A DNA stretch of 64,000 nucleotides, from the NCBI GenBank assembly GCA_001600695.1, contig BCKQ01000001.1, positions 1,392,722 to 1,456,721 of the forward strand. The letters run 5' to 3'. The translations under genes and the position numbers were made by a program. The stretch comes from Ascoidea asiatica. Taxonomy: Eukaryota > Ascomycota > Saccharomycetes > Ascoideales > Ascoideaceae. Positions 1-11,649 of this stretch are shown here, one piece after another; positions within the stretch are counted from its first letter, which is position 1, and the number at the start of each line of letters is the position of its first letter. The notes below the pieces were generated by a model. The model had not been told where the DNA came from. It saw only the letters and a program-made list of their open reading frames with translations, and searched no databases.

Positions 1-172
1 CTCTTCTAAAAGTATATTAAATAATAAAGAAGAACGGGAAAAAGAAAAAAATAAAAGAAGAAAAAAACCTTGGAATCCTTACAATGTACCTTTAGTTGGA
101 CCAGAGCCTGCTAAAAAGATGCCAAGGCAAAGTAAAGGTGGTAAGTCTGTTTCATATAGAAATAAAAGATAA
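1..172 (+). CDS. 3' end of an unidentified gene (partial)
   Basis: The frame starting at base 2 is open to a TAA at 170-172, giving the last 56 residues of a protein that begins outside the window. The visible tail is very basic: a run of Lys, Glu and Arg, then a short ordered-looking stretch (PWNPYNVPLVGPEP), then a basic end (KMPRQSKGGKSVSYRNKR). Such tails are common in nucleolar, ribosome-assembly or splicing proteins, but I do not recognise the family. It is convergent with CYK3, whose stop codon lies about 110 bp downstream. The coding call rests on the uninterrupted frame and the non-repetitive composition. Confidence 0.6.
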   Translation, partial: SSKSILNNKEEREKEKNKRRKKPWNPYNVPLVGPEPAKKMPRQSKGGKSVSYRNKR

Positions 173-280
173 ATATTTTCTCTTTAAAAATAAAGTAATG
201 AATGATTTATTAAAAACTTTTTAAAATATACAAAATTGTTAAAAAAACTATAATAATATGTAAATACTGTAATACAAATT

Positions 281-3200
281 TTATTTGACTTCCCAACTAG
301 CGAAAACACACCATGAAACACCTCCATCAGCGACAGTTAATCCTTTCCAAATCCCATTTTCATTCAAAGTTATGCTTTTTTCCCATCCGGTATAGGTCAT
401 CGAAGATTCCTTTTTGTTTAATGGTATGACCCTTCCTCTAGGACTTTGAATAGCTATTTTTCCTTGAATATAAGCACCCTTTGATTGATTATCCTCCGAT
501 AAATACTGATCAACTTTGTAAATATATGTAGAATTCAAAGGTAGGCTTTCCACTTGAGGCTCCTTAACATAAATATCACTATTTTGACAATGAATGGTGG
601 CACATCGATTAACAAATGATAAAGGCTTGTTTTTTCCTTCATGATAAAGTGGAATTGTGAAAGAAAGGGGATGGATAGATTTAGTTGACCTTTGATATCC
701 TTTAGGACCTGATCGGATTTCTAATAATCCTGCTTCTACCATAATAGGTAAAATCGCCTTGATTTTATAAAACTTTAGGTTATGCTTCCAATATGGTTGA
801 GCTAATGTTAATCCCCTTTTATGGAAAGCATTTCCCACACCTTGTGAGAACTCACTTAAAGGACTCAAATTAGCAAACAATTCAATGTATGTAGGAACAT
901 GAATATCCATCTCAAATGCTTCAAGATCTTTCATTCTAGTGAATATTAAATTTAGTTTATGAATTTTTAAACGATTATTAAAGAAGTTTGGTAGGCAAAG
1001 AGGTAAACAAAAAGCTGATTCGGAATCGATAGAAGGTTGAATATGCTGCTGCTCTATAATTATAGGAATATGAGTATGAATTAGTTCTAATGGCTTACTT
1101 AAAAAGTATAAAAATGATGGTGAAAGAGAACTATTTTCTTGCGGATCTTTTCCTCTAGAAATTGCTAATTTTCCGAAAGAATCTGTAATCTCTATTGAAG
1201 AATCCTTATTATATTCTGAAACTAGAACTTTTTTCAATGGATTAGTAGAATTGGCCAAAAAACAGTCAATAAATAGCCATTCGAATTGTTCATTATCATT
1301 ATTTATATCAATCAACACAGAACTCCAGATATGATCAGCTACAGGATTTGAATTGTCACCAAATGGATCTTTGAAAACTCCTAGTATGATTTCATTTTTG
1401 ATACCCAAAAGATCTAGAAAATACTTGAATAACCATGATAATTCATATTTATTTGCAATTTTGTTTTTAAACACCTGGTTTAGATTATTTGGTTGAACCC
1501 TTATATCTGTCTGAGTCTGCAAATTTGGATTATTCACCAATTCTATCCTTTCTGTACAAAAAATATAAATAGCTCTTATTTGTTCGAGCACAGCATTATA
1601 TCTGATACCAATATCGTTTAATATAAAGGACTTGGGTGTTAAATATTGAGTCTTTAAATTTCTAATATAAGAGTCAACAAGGTTAAATTTCTCGGGATTG
1701 AAATTTAAATGATCTGACTGATGTCTATTATTTTGTTTTGGTAAAGGAGGTAAATCTTTATCTTTTATACTGGAATAAGTATGGTAATTTGATCTTAATC
1801 TAACAATTTCATTAATATTAACCTTAGTCAATATTTTTTGAGGCTCAGTTATTAAAAATCTTTCCGATTCTATACCTCTTTTGATTCTTTCTTTTTTTTC
1901 CTTTGTTGTTAATGAAGAAGATCTATTTAAGTTTAATCTACCTTCAATATAAGAAACTTCTGTATCAGACTTATCTAAATTAAAGTCATTTAATTTATTT
2001 GTTAAAACTTTTGGAGTATTATATTTATTTGCAACTTGGTATTTTTGATTTTGAGTTCTAAAATTACCGGTTAAATCATCTGAAAATAAATTATTATGAT
2101 TGTGACCCGAATCTTGTCTATTGAAAGAAGCATAATCTTCAAACGCATTTGGAATTGATAATAATTTCTTGAAAAAGCTTGATCTCTTTTTTTTTTTTGA
2201 CATTTGATTTGGGTTAATTTTAATAGTACTAAAATCAACATTATCTGGATTTAAGTCTTGATAGTCATGATTTAAATGTTCATTTAGACCAAAGTTTGAA
2301 TCACTATTATTATTATTACTCAAAGAATCATCATTATACACATTATGTTCAAGTTGTTGATTCAAAAGATCCAAACTTAAAACATTATTTTCATTTGAAT
2401 TATTTTCATAATTTCTTTGAATTTGATTACTACTTTCATCATTATCATCATCTACTAATGTTAATTTAGGAGATTTAATTTCCATTCTTTTATAAAATTT
2501 ATCATTAATTTCATTATTTTTACGAGATTTGAAAGACTTTGAAGACTTTGGAGGAGTTTGAAAATTAGAATTAATTGATGGAGAAGTATTTGAAGTTGAG
2601 TTACTTTTAATTGATTTATGCCTTGCAAAACTTTGAGCGCTAAGAGCACTTAAATGAGTATAATTTGTATAATTTGAAGATGTAGAAACTGATGAATCAC
2701 TAGTATTACTTATTGAAGAATTCAAATAAGATAAAGTATCAAAGCAACTATTTTTGGAAACAGTTGTTGGAGAATTCAATATTGAATTATTGTTATGATT
2801 AGAAGAAGATATATTTGGAGTATTTTGAGTAATTGTGGAATAATTATTACTTATTAAGTTTGATTCATAGAGAGTATTTGGATCATAAGGTGGAATAAAT
2901 TCTTCAGATTTTTGTAAATGATATGGAATTGCAAAAGATGCAGTTGGTGATAAAAATTTAGAATTGGATTGAAAAACTGGAGAGTTTGAATTGATTGGAG
3001 ATTTTAAAACAGGTGAAGAATTATGAGAAAGTTGAGAATTAGGAGAAGTTGAAAATCTATTGTTTTCAAAATTTTGAGATATTGGAGATAAAACTGGTGA
3101 TAATAAAGATTTATTTTGAAATTGATTTTGAAAATTATTTTCAATTCGTGAATTATTTCTATCATTATGATTATTGTAATTATGATTAGGATTATGATTT

Positions 3201-3913
3201 TGATTGTGAGGAGGTGGTGGAGGAGGAGAAGGAGTTGAAGTTAAACGATTTTTAAAATTTTGATTATAATCATAGTTATAGCGATCATCAATTTGATCTT
3301 CATTTTTAATTATATACTGATTTTCATTTTCATAATCATACTCATTTTCACTTTCATTTTTGATGAAATTTTTATTATTATTGATTATTGATTGAAAATT
3401 GATTGGATTATTTTGAAATTGATTGGAATATATACTTGGAGAAGAATCTGTAGTTATGAATGAATTATTACTATTATTATTATATAAAGTTGATTGAAAT
3501 TTATCAATTTTATTATTTAATCTTTCAACTTCTAAAAAACTTGAATTTCTTGAATCTGGAGTTAAAATATTTTTAGTATCAAATTTTATGGTTTTTTGTT
3601 GATTAATTATAGAATTTTTTATGAGATTATTTGAATTATAATTATTTAAGGTATCATTGATGGTATTATTGATACTGTCATTGGTTGTATCATTTATTGT
3701 ATCATCAATATTTGTATTGGCGTTTAAATTTAAAATTTTTATAAAATTTGATGGAAAATTACCAGTCATTTTATTTCTTTTTGAAGTACCATGCCACCAA
3801 TTTCCATCACCAAGATCATCAACAATAATAATATCACCTTCAATAAACCCAAGATCATTTTCTTCTTCACCACCCCATGAGTAAATTGCTTTTACAGTGA
3901 ATGGTAAATCCAT
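281..3913 (-). CDS. CYK3: Cytokinesis protein Cyk3: SH3 plus transglutaminase-like domain
   Basis: Cyk3 is an actomyosin-ring and septation factor that promotes primary septum synthesis at the bud neck. The start is the ATG at 3913; the frame extends three codons further but has no earlier ATG. The 1210-residue product opens with an SH3 domain (about 5-62: ALYDY-like VKAIYSWGG, then NWWHGT and GNFPSNFIKIL). A long Asn/Ser-rich linker follows, with a proline run near 225-236. A transglutaminase-like fold lies around 815-890, where a His (ADHIW) and an Asp (LFIDC) of the triad are visible but the position of the catalytic Cys (KYELSWLFKYF) has none, so it is probably a non-enzymatic fold. The C-terminal part is conserved. 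It is longer than S. cerevisiae Cyk3 (about 885 residues), mainly through the linker. Confidence 0.88.
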   Translation of the reverse strand: MDLPFTVKAIYSWGGEEENDLGFIEGDIIIVDDLGDGNWWHGTSKRNKMTGNFPSNFIKILNLNANTNIDDTINDTTNDSINNTINDTLNNYNSNNLIKNSIINQQKTIKFDTKNILTPDSRNSSFLEVERLNNKIDKFQSTLYNNNSNNSFITTDSSPSIYSNQFQNNPINFQSIINNNKNFIKNESENEYDYENENQYIIKNEDQIDDRYNYDYNQNFKNRLTSTPSPPPPPPHNQNHNPNHNYNNHNDRNNSRIENNFQNQFQNKSLLSPVLSPISQNFENNRFSTSPNSQLSHNSSPVLKSPINSNSPVFQSNSKFLSPTASFAIPYHLQKSEEFIPPYDPNTLYESNLISNNYSTITQNTPNISSSNHNNNSILNSPTTVSKNSCFDTLSYLNSSISNTSDSSVSTSSNYTNYTHLSALSAQSFARHKSIKSNSTSNTSPSINSNFQTPPKSSKSFKSRKNNEINDKFYKRMEIKSPKLTLVDDDNDESSNQIQRNYENNSNENNVLSLDLLNQQLEHNVYNDDSLSNNNNSDSNFGLNEHLNHDYQDLNPDNVDFSTIKINPNQMSKKKKRSSFFKKLLSIPNAFEDYASFNRQDSGHNHNNLFSDDLTGNFRTQNQKYQVANKYNTPKVLTNKLNDFNLDKSDTEVSYIEGRLNLNRSSSLTTKEKKERIKRGIESERFLITEPQKILTKVNINEIVRLRSNYHTYSSIKDKDLPPLPKQNNRHQSDHLNFNPEKFNLVDSYIRNLKTQYLTPKSFILNDIGIRYNAVLEQIRAIYIFCTERIELVNNPNLQTQTDIRVQPNNLNQVFKNKIANKYELSWLFKYFLDLLGIKNEIILGVFKDPFGDNSNPVADHIWSSVLIDINNDNEQFEWLFIDCFLANSTNPLKKVLVSEYNKDSSIEITDSFGKLAISRGKDPQENSSLSPSFLYFLSKPLELIHTHIPIIIEQQHIQPSIDSESAFCLPLCLPNFFNNRLKIHKLNLIFTRMKDLEAFEMDIHVPTYIELFANLSPLSEFSQGVGNAFHKRGLTLAQPYWKHNLKFYKIKAILPIMVEAGLLEIRSGPKGYQRSTKSIHPLSFTIPLYHEGKNKPLSFVNRCATIHCQNSDIYVKEPQVESLPLNSTYIYKVDQYLSEDNQSKGAYIQGKIAIQSPRGRVIPLNKKESSMTYTGWEKSITLNENGIWKGLTVADGGVSWCVFASWEVK

Positions 3914-6900
3914 TTTATTCAATAACTTTTTATATTTTTATTCTTCTTTTTGTTTGGCAAGATTTTGATGAAAAAAAAAAAATTTATGGAGATTAATCTA
4001 ATATAAATTGAATTAATATTGATTTCAATAATAATAAATTATATGAATATAATTGTGATGAAATTCATCTCATATTTTATTTAATGAATAAAATAATGAC
4101 CGTTTAGAAAGAAGTCAGTATTGACAATTTTTTTCAATAATAATGGTGTAAAACAAATAATATTCAAAATTTTTATTTATTCTAGTTTAATATTTATTCA
4201 ATTGCAGATCAGTATTTATTATTCTATTATTTAGATATTATTTAATTATTTAAATCTTTTGATGGTTAAATTTGTTTACCATTTGCCTAATCAGGATTAT
4301 TAATTGATAAACCGTTAGTGTTTGGGTGAAGCCAATATATGGGATCTTCTATGCCAAATAAATAATAAAATAAAAGTGATTCTAAGATGTATTTAATCGA
4401 AATTATTGATAATTGATGTGATTTATATGATTGAATGAATTGATATAATTTTATAATTGAATAAATTCAATCAGATCAAAGAATTATGGAATATGAACTA
4501 TATATATATATATATTACTGTCTTTGAATTTCATATTTATGTTATATATAATCTAGTCTGCAGATATATAACGTCAATGGAGTGCTATTTATTTATAACT
4601 ACGTGCTCTGTAGTATTAAGACTAACTTAGTATGGAAAAGGCTTACATTCGATACAGCATATAATGTAATTCTGTTCAACTCAATTATAACTTCATCTTT
4701 TTATTTTTTTGCTATTATATTTAGAAATTACTTAGAGATTAAAATAGAAAAGCAAAGATGATAAATTCATTTTTTTAGAGATCTGAGACTTAAAAAAAAT
4801 TGTGGTTGTATTCACAGTATTTGAAAGTGAAATAAAATGAGTTCTCATTTACACATCTTTTTCAGTCATGGAAAACTGTTCAATTAGACTCTTTTTTTTG
4901 AATTACTTTAAATTATTCAGTCTGGAAGTTGTATTACAAAATTCAACTTAACCGATAATAACAACGAAGTGAAAACCTAAAATAAACTAGACTGTTCCTT
5001 GATCTTTCTAATCATCAATAATTTTCGGCCATTGATCAACTTGATATTGTTGGGATTCTTGAGACACAATGGAATAAATTAAGTTGTTTTAGTTTAAAAA
5101 TTATCAGGGTTAATAAAAAAATGATGTCAATATTATAAATAGATTAATAATAAATATTAAGTATTATTATATGTAAAATAGTAAATATAAAACTCGATAA
5201 TTTAAAAACTTTATAAAATAAAATAAATATAAGACAAAAACAGACATATTTATATAGTTTTAAAATAATTGAAATAAACAAAAATGAAAAGACTTATTCA
5301 AAACTTGTAATATTTAAAATAAAAATTATAATGTTGGACACGATTTTGAAAGAGCTTTCAATTACCTTTTTAAAAGCCTCAAACATCTTGAGAACCGCTT
5401 CCCACTTAGTTGGAAATAGAAAAACTAATGAAAAAGCGGTCGAGATATTTTTATCCAATCATAATGTTTCTATGAAATAACTTGCAACCATTTGAAATAA
5501 AAAGTTACTGTGACTATATTGGCTTTTGAATAATGGACAGTTAACCACTAACATATCTGCAAACACAAAATGTATAATTCAAATAAAATGTGAACATTGG
5601 ATATTAATTACCAATCAATAGTTAATTACTTTATGCCATTAATAGAATTTGCAAACAGCAATTGTAAAATAAAAAGCAACAAAACCCATTTTAAAACAAA
5701 ACTAAATTTCAGTAGCCGTGTGAGACTTGATGATTATAGCCACACCCAACTGATGGTTTTGGAAAATGTTTGCAAAAGATAAGTTAATAAATATAATATG
5801 CATTATACTTGAAAGGCTTATACGCACAAAAATGTCTTTAAACAAAAACATATAATAAATAGTGTGATTATAAAAAGTTTGAATAAAAAATAATACTTTA
5901 AAGTGTTTCGTAGTAAAAGCAAAAGGAGCTACATTTAAGATAATTATTAAGAAAGTAAAATATCTTTAATTCATAACTGAAAAAAAATATTACTATCTTA
6001 TGTAGTAACCAAAAAAGTTGATGATTAAAATAAATAAAAAAACAAATAAGTCGAACGATTCTAGGCAAATAAATAGTATACAAGCTTCAGTTAATCTGCA
6101 AAATTAATAATAAAAAATTATTGACAACTAAATGCGGATAAAAATTAAAATAGTAAAAAAAATTAGTAAAATTTGTTGAAAAAGTAAGCCTTTATTATCG
6201 GGATTTTGAGGTTAAAAAGGGCGAATTTTACGGTTATAAAGGGTGTCTTGAATATTTCAAATCTTGCTAACGTCGTAAATTTGATAATTTTGAGAACAAA
6301 TGCGGCTAAGACAAATATGTCCGGATAGGGAAGGTGCATATTCTGCGTGATATTTAATTTTGCAGCATAAATTGTAATCCGGGTATTAATTTAAATAAAC
6401 TTTATTGGCTGGATTTTGTATTTATAACTTTAGTTTGTTATTCTGAAATTTCACATGACCTGTGCTTCCCCACAAATTTGGTTTGAGGATATTGTGAATA
6501 ATGTTGAAGTTGATAATTAATTTTAATATGTTAGTTGAAATGAAATTCAATAAAATTGCACAAGTGATAATAATACTGTAGTTTCATAAAAGTGGTCTTA
6601 TAAGTAGAAAGGTAATAGTAGGGAAAATATAAAAAAAAAAAAAAAAAAGATGTTTGTGCACTTGAATAAAAACGTAAAATCATTGTGATGGTACTTAATT
6701 TATAAGTTTGAATGGTTTTAACTGGAAGGAGCTCGCTTCCGTACAACGGTTAAATATGCTCCAAAAGAATCTACGATATATAGTATAGCAGTAATTTGAA
6801 AAAGTTAATTTTGAAAATTTTTTTAATAACGAGTAACAACAACTGACAACAACTGACAACCCATACTAAAACTATTCTGTAGAATTCAAAATCCATGATT

Positions 6901-8448
6901 AAGTTTTAGAGCAAAGAATAAATTGAATTTGTGATAAAAATAAAATGTAAGAAAACCAGTGCCCTGACATGTTTGCACATCCATGGTAGCAGGATGGATA
7001 AAAGAAAAGAAGTAATAGGAAAATTTTAACAGATATCAATATTTTGTACCTAATTCAAATTCATTGTGCTGGATGAAATTCTTCTTGCCAGCAAAATAAT
7101 TCTAATGAATTGTTTGATTGATTTATTTTTCTGTCGATTACTCAATAAACTTTAAATCAATTAAAAAGCAATCATGTAACGAAGAGATATATTGTCCTCT
7201 GTGAGTCGAGTCAAAAGCAAAGCATCAAAAGCAATTGTTAGACGTTCTAGAAACCACTGTAATGGGTCACTGCAGAAAAGAGTTTCTACTACATACACGG
7301 GACTTTAGACGCATGCTCTTTCAACAGCAGCATTTGATCCAGCGCTGTGGGGGGATTTACTGACATTTTAGGACAATCCCAGCAGAAGGAGAAGGAGTCG
7401 AACAAAGTTAAATGGACATCATACAAGAAGTACAATTACTCCTTCTACTTACTATCAACATTTACAGTCTCTGATAAGAATTGATATCATAATGATTACA
7501 AAATCAATTCTTTCTATGACTCTCAAAAGGTTCTTTTGTCTATAAATTTGGTCTTGTCAATAACTCCAGTCATATATCAGTCACTTGATCAAGCCAGAGA
7601 ACCCGTAGATTTGGCTCCTCTTCTGTTTTTATCGTGTTTTGATCCTGGGTTTCTGGATTGCCCTGCTCTGGCCACGGGGTTTCTGTTTGTAAAAACAGAA
7701 CTTTTTTTCAAGTCCATAAAACATGGAATGGCTGTTACAGACACATCAAATAGCCCGCTTCAAACTCAATTCCAAAAACATCAGTCACAAAAATAAACAG
7801 AACATAACATAAAAACTGAAATATTCTACGACCGTGACTTTTAAGAAAGCATTCTCCTGTTTTATAGCTGTGTTAAGCTGTTTTACACGGTATACCGATG
7901 TCCAGCTACCACATATCTCCCTGCAACACTGAGACAACTGCGGCCACCCCCTTGCTAAAACCTTCTACAAACCACATTCTTTCCATCACATTCTTACCAC
8001 GTAATTCATATTTCCATACAATTCTTTTCAATTCTTTTAAATTCTTCGCTCTTTTTTGCAAATTTGCCCATATTTTTACTTTTTTTTAGGAAATTATTAA
8101 AATTTCCTAACCTTTTTTGCTAATAAACTACAAACAATTTCACTGAATTGCAAATTTTTATTAAACAAACCAAAAATTTTCATTTTAAATTTTTCCTTAC
8201 TTTTTTTACTAAGGAAAAAATTTTCACCAATCATCAAAATTTTCTCTCTTTTAGTTTCAATTGTTTCCTAAGTTCAATTTACTATTTATAATCTACTTTC
8301 TTCTTGTTTATCTAATTATTATTATTATTTATTTTTTTTTCTCTCTTTTCTTCTTTTTCTTTTTCCTTTTTAATTTCTTTATAGTAATATATTTTAATTA
8401 TCTTAACTTGTTATTTTATATTTGAGTTTACTTTTATATATATTCAAA
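3914..8448. other. 4.5-kb intergenic region between CYK3 and TEF1 (divergent)
   Basis: No convincing gene is present: the reading frames are short and mostly lack an ATG start. The CYK3-proximal part is AT-rich with a (TA)n stretch near 4499-4514. A small hairpin lies at 5394-5440. Moderately GC-rich patches occur near 6180-6480, 7190-7420 and 7540-7990. A perfect 8-bp-arm hairpin followed by seven T lies at 7681-7708. The last 250 bp before TEF1 are pyrimidine-rich, as in leaders of highly expressed yeast genes. I infer that roughly 7190-8448 is the TEF1 promoter; the role of 4000-7190 is unknown. Confidence 0.6.
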
Positions 8449-9825
8449 ATGGGTAAAGCTAAAGCACATATTAATGTTGTCGTTATCGGTCACGTCGATT
8501 CCGGTAAATCAACAACCACTGGTCATTTAATTTATAAATGTGGTGGTATTGATAAACGTACTATTGAAAAATTCGAAAAAGAAGCTGCTGAATTAGGTAA
8601 AGGTTCTTTCAAATATGCTTGGGTTTTAGATAAATTAAAGGCTGAAAGAGAAAGAGGTATTACCATTGATATCGCTTTATGGAAATTCGAAACTCCAAAA
8701 TATTATGTTACTGTCATTGATGCTCCAGGTCATAGAGATTTTATTAAAAATATGATTACTGGTACTTCTCAAGCTGATTGTGCCATTTTAATTATTGCTG
8801 GTGGTGTAGGTGAATTCGAAGCTGGTATTTCAAAAGATGGTCAAACTAGAGAACATGCTTTATTAGCTTATACTTTAGGTGTTAAACAATTAATTGTTGC
8901 CGTTAATAAAATGGATTCGGTTAAATGGTCTCAAGCTAGATTTACTGAAATTAAGAAAGAAGTTTCTAATTTCATTAAAAAAGTTGGTTTCAATCCAAAA
9001 ACTGTTGCTTTCGTTCCAATCTCTGGTTGGAATGGTGATAACATGATTGAACCATCAACCAACTGTCCATGGTATAAAGGATGGGAAAGAGAAACCAAAC
9101 AAGGTAAATACAGTGGTAAAACTTTATTAGAAGCTATTGATTCTATTGAACCACCAGCCAGACCAACTGATAAACCATTACGTTTACCTTTACAAGATGT
9201 TTATAAGATTGGTGGTATTGGAACAGTACCAGTTGGTAGAGTTGAAACCGGTACTATTAAAGCTGGTCAAATAGTTACTTTCGCCCCAGTTGGTGTTACC
9301 ACTGAAGTCAAATCCGTTGAAATGCATCATGAAACCTTAACTGCAGGTTTACCTGGTGATAACGTTGGTTTCAATGTTAAAAATGTTTCTGTTAAAGAAA
9401 TTAGAAGAGGTAATGTTTGTGGTGATGCTAAACAAGATCCACCAAAAGGTTGTGCTTCTTTTGATGCTCAAGTTATTATCTTAAATCATCCTGGTCAAAT
9501 TAATGCTGGTTATTCACCAGTTTTAGATTGTCATACTGCTCATATTGCTTGTAAATTTTCAGAATTATTAACCAAAATTGATAGAAGATCTGGTAAAAAA
9601 TTAGAAGAATCTCCAAAAACTATTAAATCTGGTGATGCTGCAATTGTTAGAATGGTTCCATCAAAACCAATGTGTGTTGAAGCTTTTACTGATTATCCAC
9701 CATTAGGTAGATTTGCTGTCAGAGATATGAGACAAACTGTTGCTGTCGGTGTTATCAAGAAAGTTGATAAATCTGAAGTTGCTGCTAAAGTTACTAAAGC
9801 TGCTGCTAAAGCCGCTAAAAAATAA
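8449..9825 (+). CDS. TEF1: Translation elongation factor eEF1A
   Basis: The product is 458 residues, the usual length. eEF1A binds GTP and carries aminoacyl-tRNA to the ribosomal A site in the cytosol. The start is the ATG opening [20 protein letters not shown]; an in-frame extension upstream has no ATG. Visible motifs are G1 (GHVDSGKST, 14-22), G3 (DAPGH, about 91-95), G4 (NKMD, about 153-156) and the Lys/Ala-rich C-terminus. Codon use is restricted (GGT, GCT, GTT, AGA, TTA), as expected of a very highly expressed gene, and its amino-acid composition is not distorted as in the neighbouring genes. The long GC-patched upstream region is its likely promoter. No intron is seen. Confidence 0.98.
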   Translation: MGKAKAHINVVVIGHVDSGKSTTTGHLIYKCGGIDKRTIEKFEKEAAELGKGSFKYAWVLDKLKAERERGITIDIALWKFETPKYYVTVIDAPGHRDFIKNMITGTSQADCAILIIAGGVGEFEAGISKDGQTREHALLAYTLGVKQLIVAVNKMDSVKWSQARFTEIKKEVSNFIKKVGFNPKTVAFVPISGWNGDNMIEPSTNCPWYKGWERETKQGKYSGKTLLEAIDSIEPPARPTDKPLRLPLQDVYKIGGIGTVPVGRVETGTIKAGQIVTFAPVGVTTEVKSVEMHHETLTAGLPGDNVGFNVKNVSVKEIRRGNVCGDAKQDPPKGCASFDAQVIILNHPGQINAGYSPVLDCHTAHIACKFSELLTKIDRRSGKKLEESPKTIKSGDAAIVRMVPSKPMCVEAFTDYPPLGRFAVRDMRQTVAVGVIKKVDKSEVAAKVTKAAAKAAKK

Positions 9826-10130
9826 GTTGAAGATTAATTTATTTTTCTATATTTCATTTCTATAATTTTATATTTTTAATGAATTAATTTAATTCTTTTA
9901 TGAAAAAAAATCATAACTTATTATTAATGTATTTCTAGATTATCTTTACCTCTAGTAAATCTCTTTTTTGACTTAGTTTTTATGATTAATTCAATTTAAT
10001 CAAAAAACCTCAACATCCTTCTGTTAAAATATAAATATTTCTATATAAATGTATATATCTACTGCAAATTTATGCAAAAATTATTAAACTTTCTTTTTAT
10101 TTATTGATATTTATTAATATTTATTAATAT
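9826..10130. other. Intergenic region between convergent TEF1 and MRL1
   Basis: AT-rich 3'-flanking DNA shared by two converging genes. It includes TATATA-type stretches (around 10040-10060) of the sort used as yeast 3'-end efficiency elements, and a short repeated TATTTATTAA stretch near 10104-10130. I see no gene. Confidence 0.5.
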
Positions 10131-11404
10131 TTATTCATCAGATTCATCATCATCAACTTCAAAATCCAATTGATCTAAAAGATTATTTTGATCTTGAACA
10201 TAATTTAAATTTGAAGATGAAGGAAATTGATTGGTTGTTGAAGATAATGAAACATATTCTCTTCTCTGTTTATATCTAAATAAATTTTTAACCTTACTAG
10301 AAATCTAATTTTAAAAAATATAAAATGTAAATTATAAATTATTAATTAATAATTATTTAAAAAAAAAATTAAGAATATGATGTCAGTGGATAATTCATTT
10401 ATGAAAAATCTAATTAAAAAAAAAAGAGTATTATGATTAAAATGCATAATATAATATGTATGCAAGAATTAAAAGAACAAGCAAAAATGATAATGTGAAT
10501 AAAGCAAGAAAAAAATAAAGATAAAGAAAAGAAAAATTAATTTATTAATTGATTACTTACGTTATTAAAGAATTTGAAATCATGAGAATTAGTATTATGA
10601 TGATAATTTGGTAATGGTATACCTTGTCTCCAAGTACGTCTTTTTGATAAGAATTTTCTATACATAAAACCAGCACCAAAAGAAACAAATAAGAAAGCCA
10701 ATAATATTAAAAAGAATATTGATAAAGCAGCTTTATCATCAGCTTTTTGAGCAGTTGCACAAGCATGAATTGTTCTAACTTCAAAAAAATAATCACAATC
10801 ATTTAAAACACCAACAAAAGATATTGAAGCTTTTGTTGGAATTTCTCTATCACAAGTAAAACTTAAAATAGTTGACTTTCTTAAATTTGAATTAGGATTT
10901 GAATTTGAATTACAATAACTACCATTTGTATAAGTTAAAGTTAATTTTCTACCTCTAAATACAGGAATTGTTGAAAAATCACCAATTGAAAATTTATTAC
11001 CATTTAAATCAGTATAAAAAGCTCCAACAGTTGAAGAATTATAAATATCTATAATTTCTGAATTTTTTTTTAATGGAGAAGAACAAAATCCAATTGTAAA
11101 ATTTTTACCATAATCCCAACCTTTTGCAGCCCAGCCTAAAGGACTTGATACAATTGGAGTATTTGAATTCGGGTTAGTAGAAGATAAAGTATCCTCATTG
11201 TTTATATCTGGAGAAAGTTTTAAAATTAAAGAAGATAAATCAATAAAACCATTAGTTGCAGGATTTACTACGGTACATGGATCTAAAGTTGGAACTGGTT
11301 CAGGAGTATCAGTATCTTTCTGATCAGGATTTGAATTTGTGTTTGATAAAGTATCTAATACACTACTTTTTGAAGATATATCAGTTGGAGTATCTATATT
11401 TTTA

Positions 11405-11465
<61 letters not shown>

Positions 11466-11649
11466 CTATATTTGTTGGTTTATTACCCGTAGAAATGATA
11501 TTGTTTTGCTCTATTAAATTATCAGATATATCAAATGGATTTGAATTTCTTTTATTTAAGATTATATTTGAATTCGATGAAGATACTTTTAGTATGAAAT
11601 AATTTAAGATTGAAAAAATGATTAAAATTGATTTTGAATTAATAATCAT
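10131..11649 (-). CDS. MRL1: Mannose-6-phosphate-receptor-like membrane protein Mrl1 (one intron)
   Basis: Mrl1-type proteins are type I membrane receptors cycling between late Golgi and endosome/vacuole. Exon 1 is 11649-10561 and exon 2 is 10304-10131; the 256-nt intron has a GTAAGT donor and an ATTAG acceptor and keeps phase 0, giving 420 residues. The product has a signal peptide (1 to about 24), an Asn-rich spacer, a Cys-containing MRH-like domain (about 120-300: CTVVNPATNGFIDLSSL, GKNFTIGFCSSPL, CDYFFEVRTIHAC) and one transmembrane helix (about 308-330). The cytosolic tail, much of it encoded by exon 2, is basic and ends with a [DE]xxxLL-type signal (DQNNLL) and an acidic cluster. If the intron were retained the tail would stop after VSNQLIN. 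ATG27 is the alternative MRH-family candidate; the motif spacing fits Mrl1 better. Confidence 0.78.
11409..11464. repeat. Trinucleotide (ATT)n / poly-Asn tract in MRL1
   Basis: About 18 TTA units on the + strand, read as Asn codons on the - strand, between the signal peptide and the MRH-like domain of MRL1. It is a length-variable microsatellite and probably not functionally constrained. Confidence 0.9.

Noticed and set aside
5730-5765. TGATGAT followed by CTGATGG, resembling snoRNA C and D boxes
   Set aside because: The boxes are only about 25 nt apart, no second D box follows and no rRNA complementarity is evident.
7386-7400. GGAGTCGAAC, resembling a tRNA B box on the minus strand
   Set aside because: The bases around it do not form a T stem and no A box or acceptor stem is found; it is not a tRNA.
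7536-7796. 86-codon frame upstream of TEF1
   Set aside because: It begins with TTG, its only ATG is late, and it lies in the promoter; it has no family resemblance.
7898-8089. 63-codon frame just before TEF1
   Set aside because: It lies in the pyrimidine-rich leader/promoter, and its low-complexity Phe/Ser end is dictated by T-runs.
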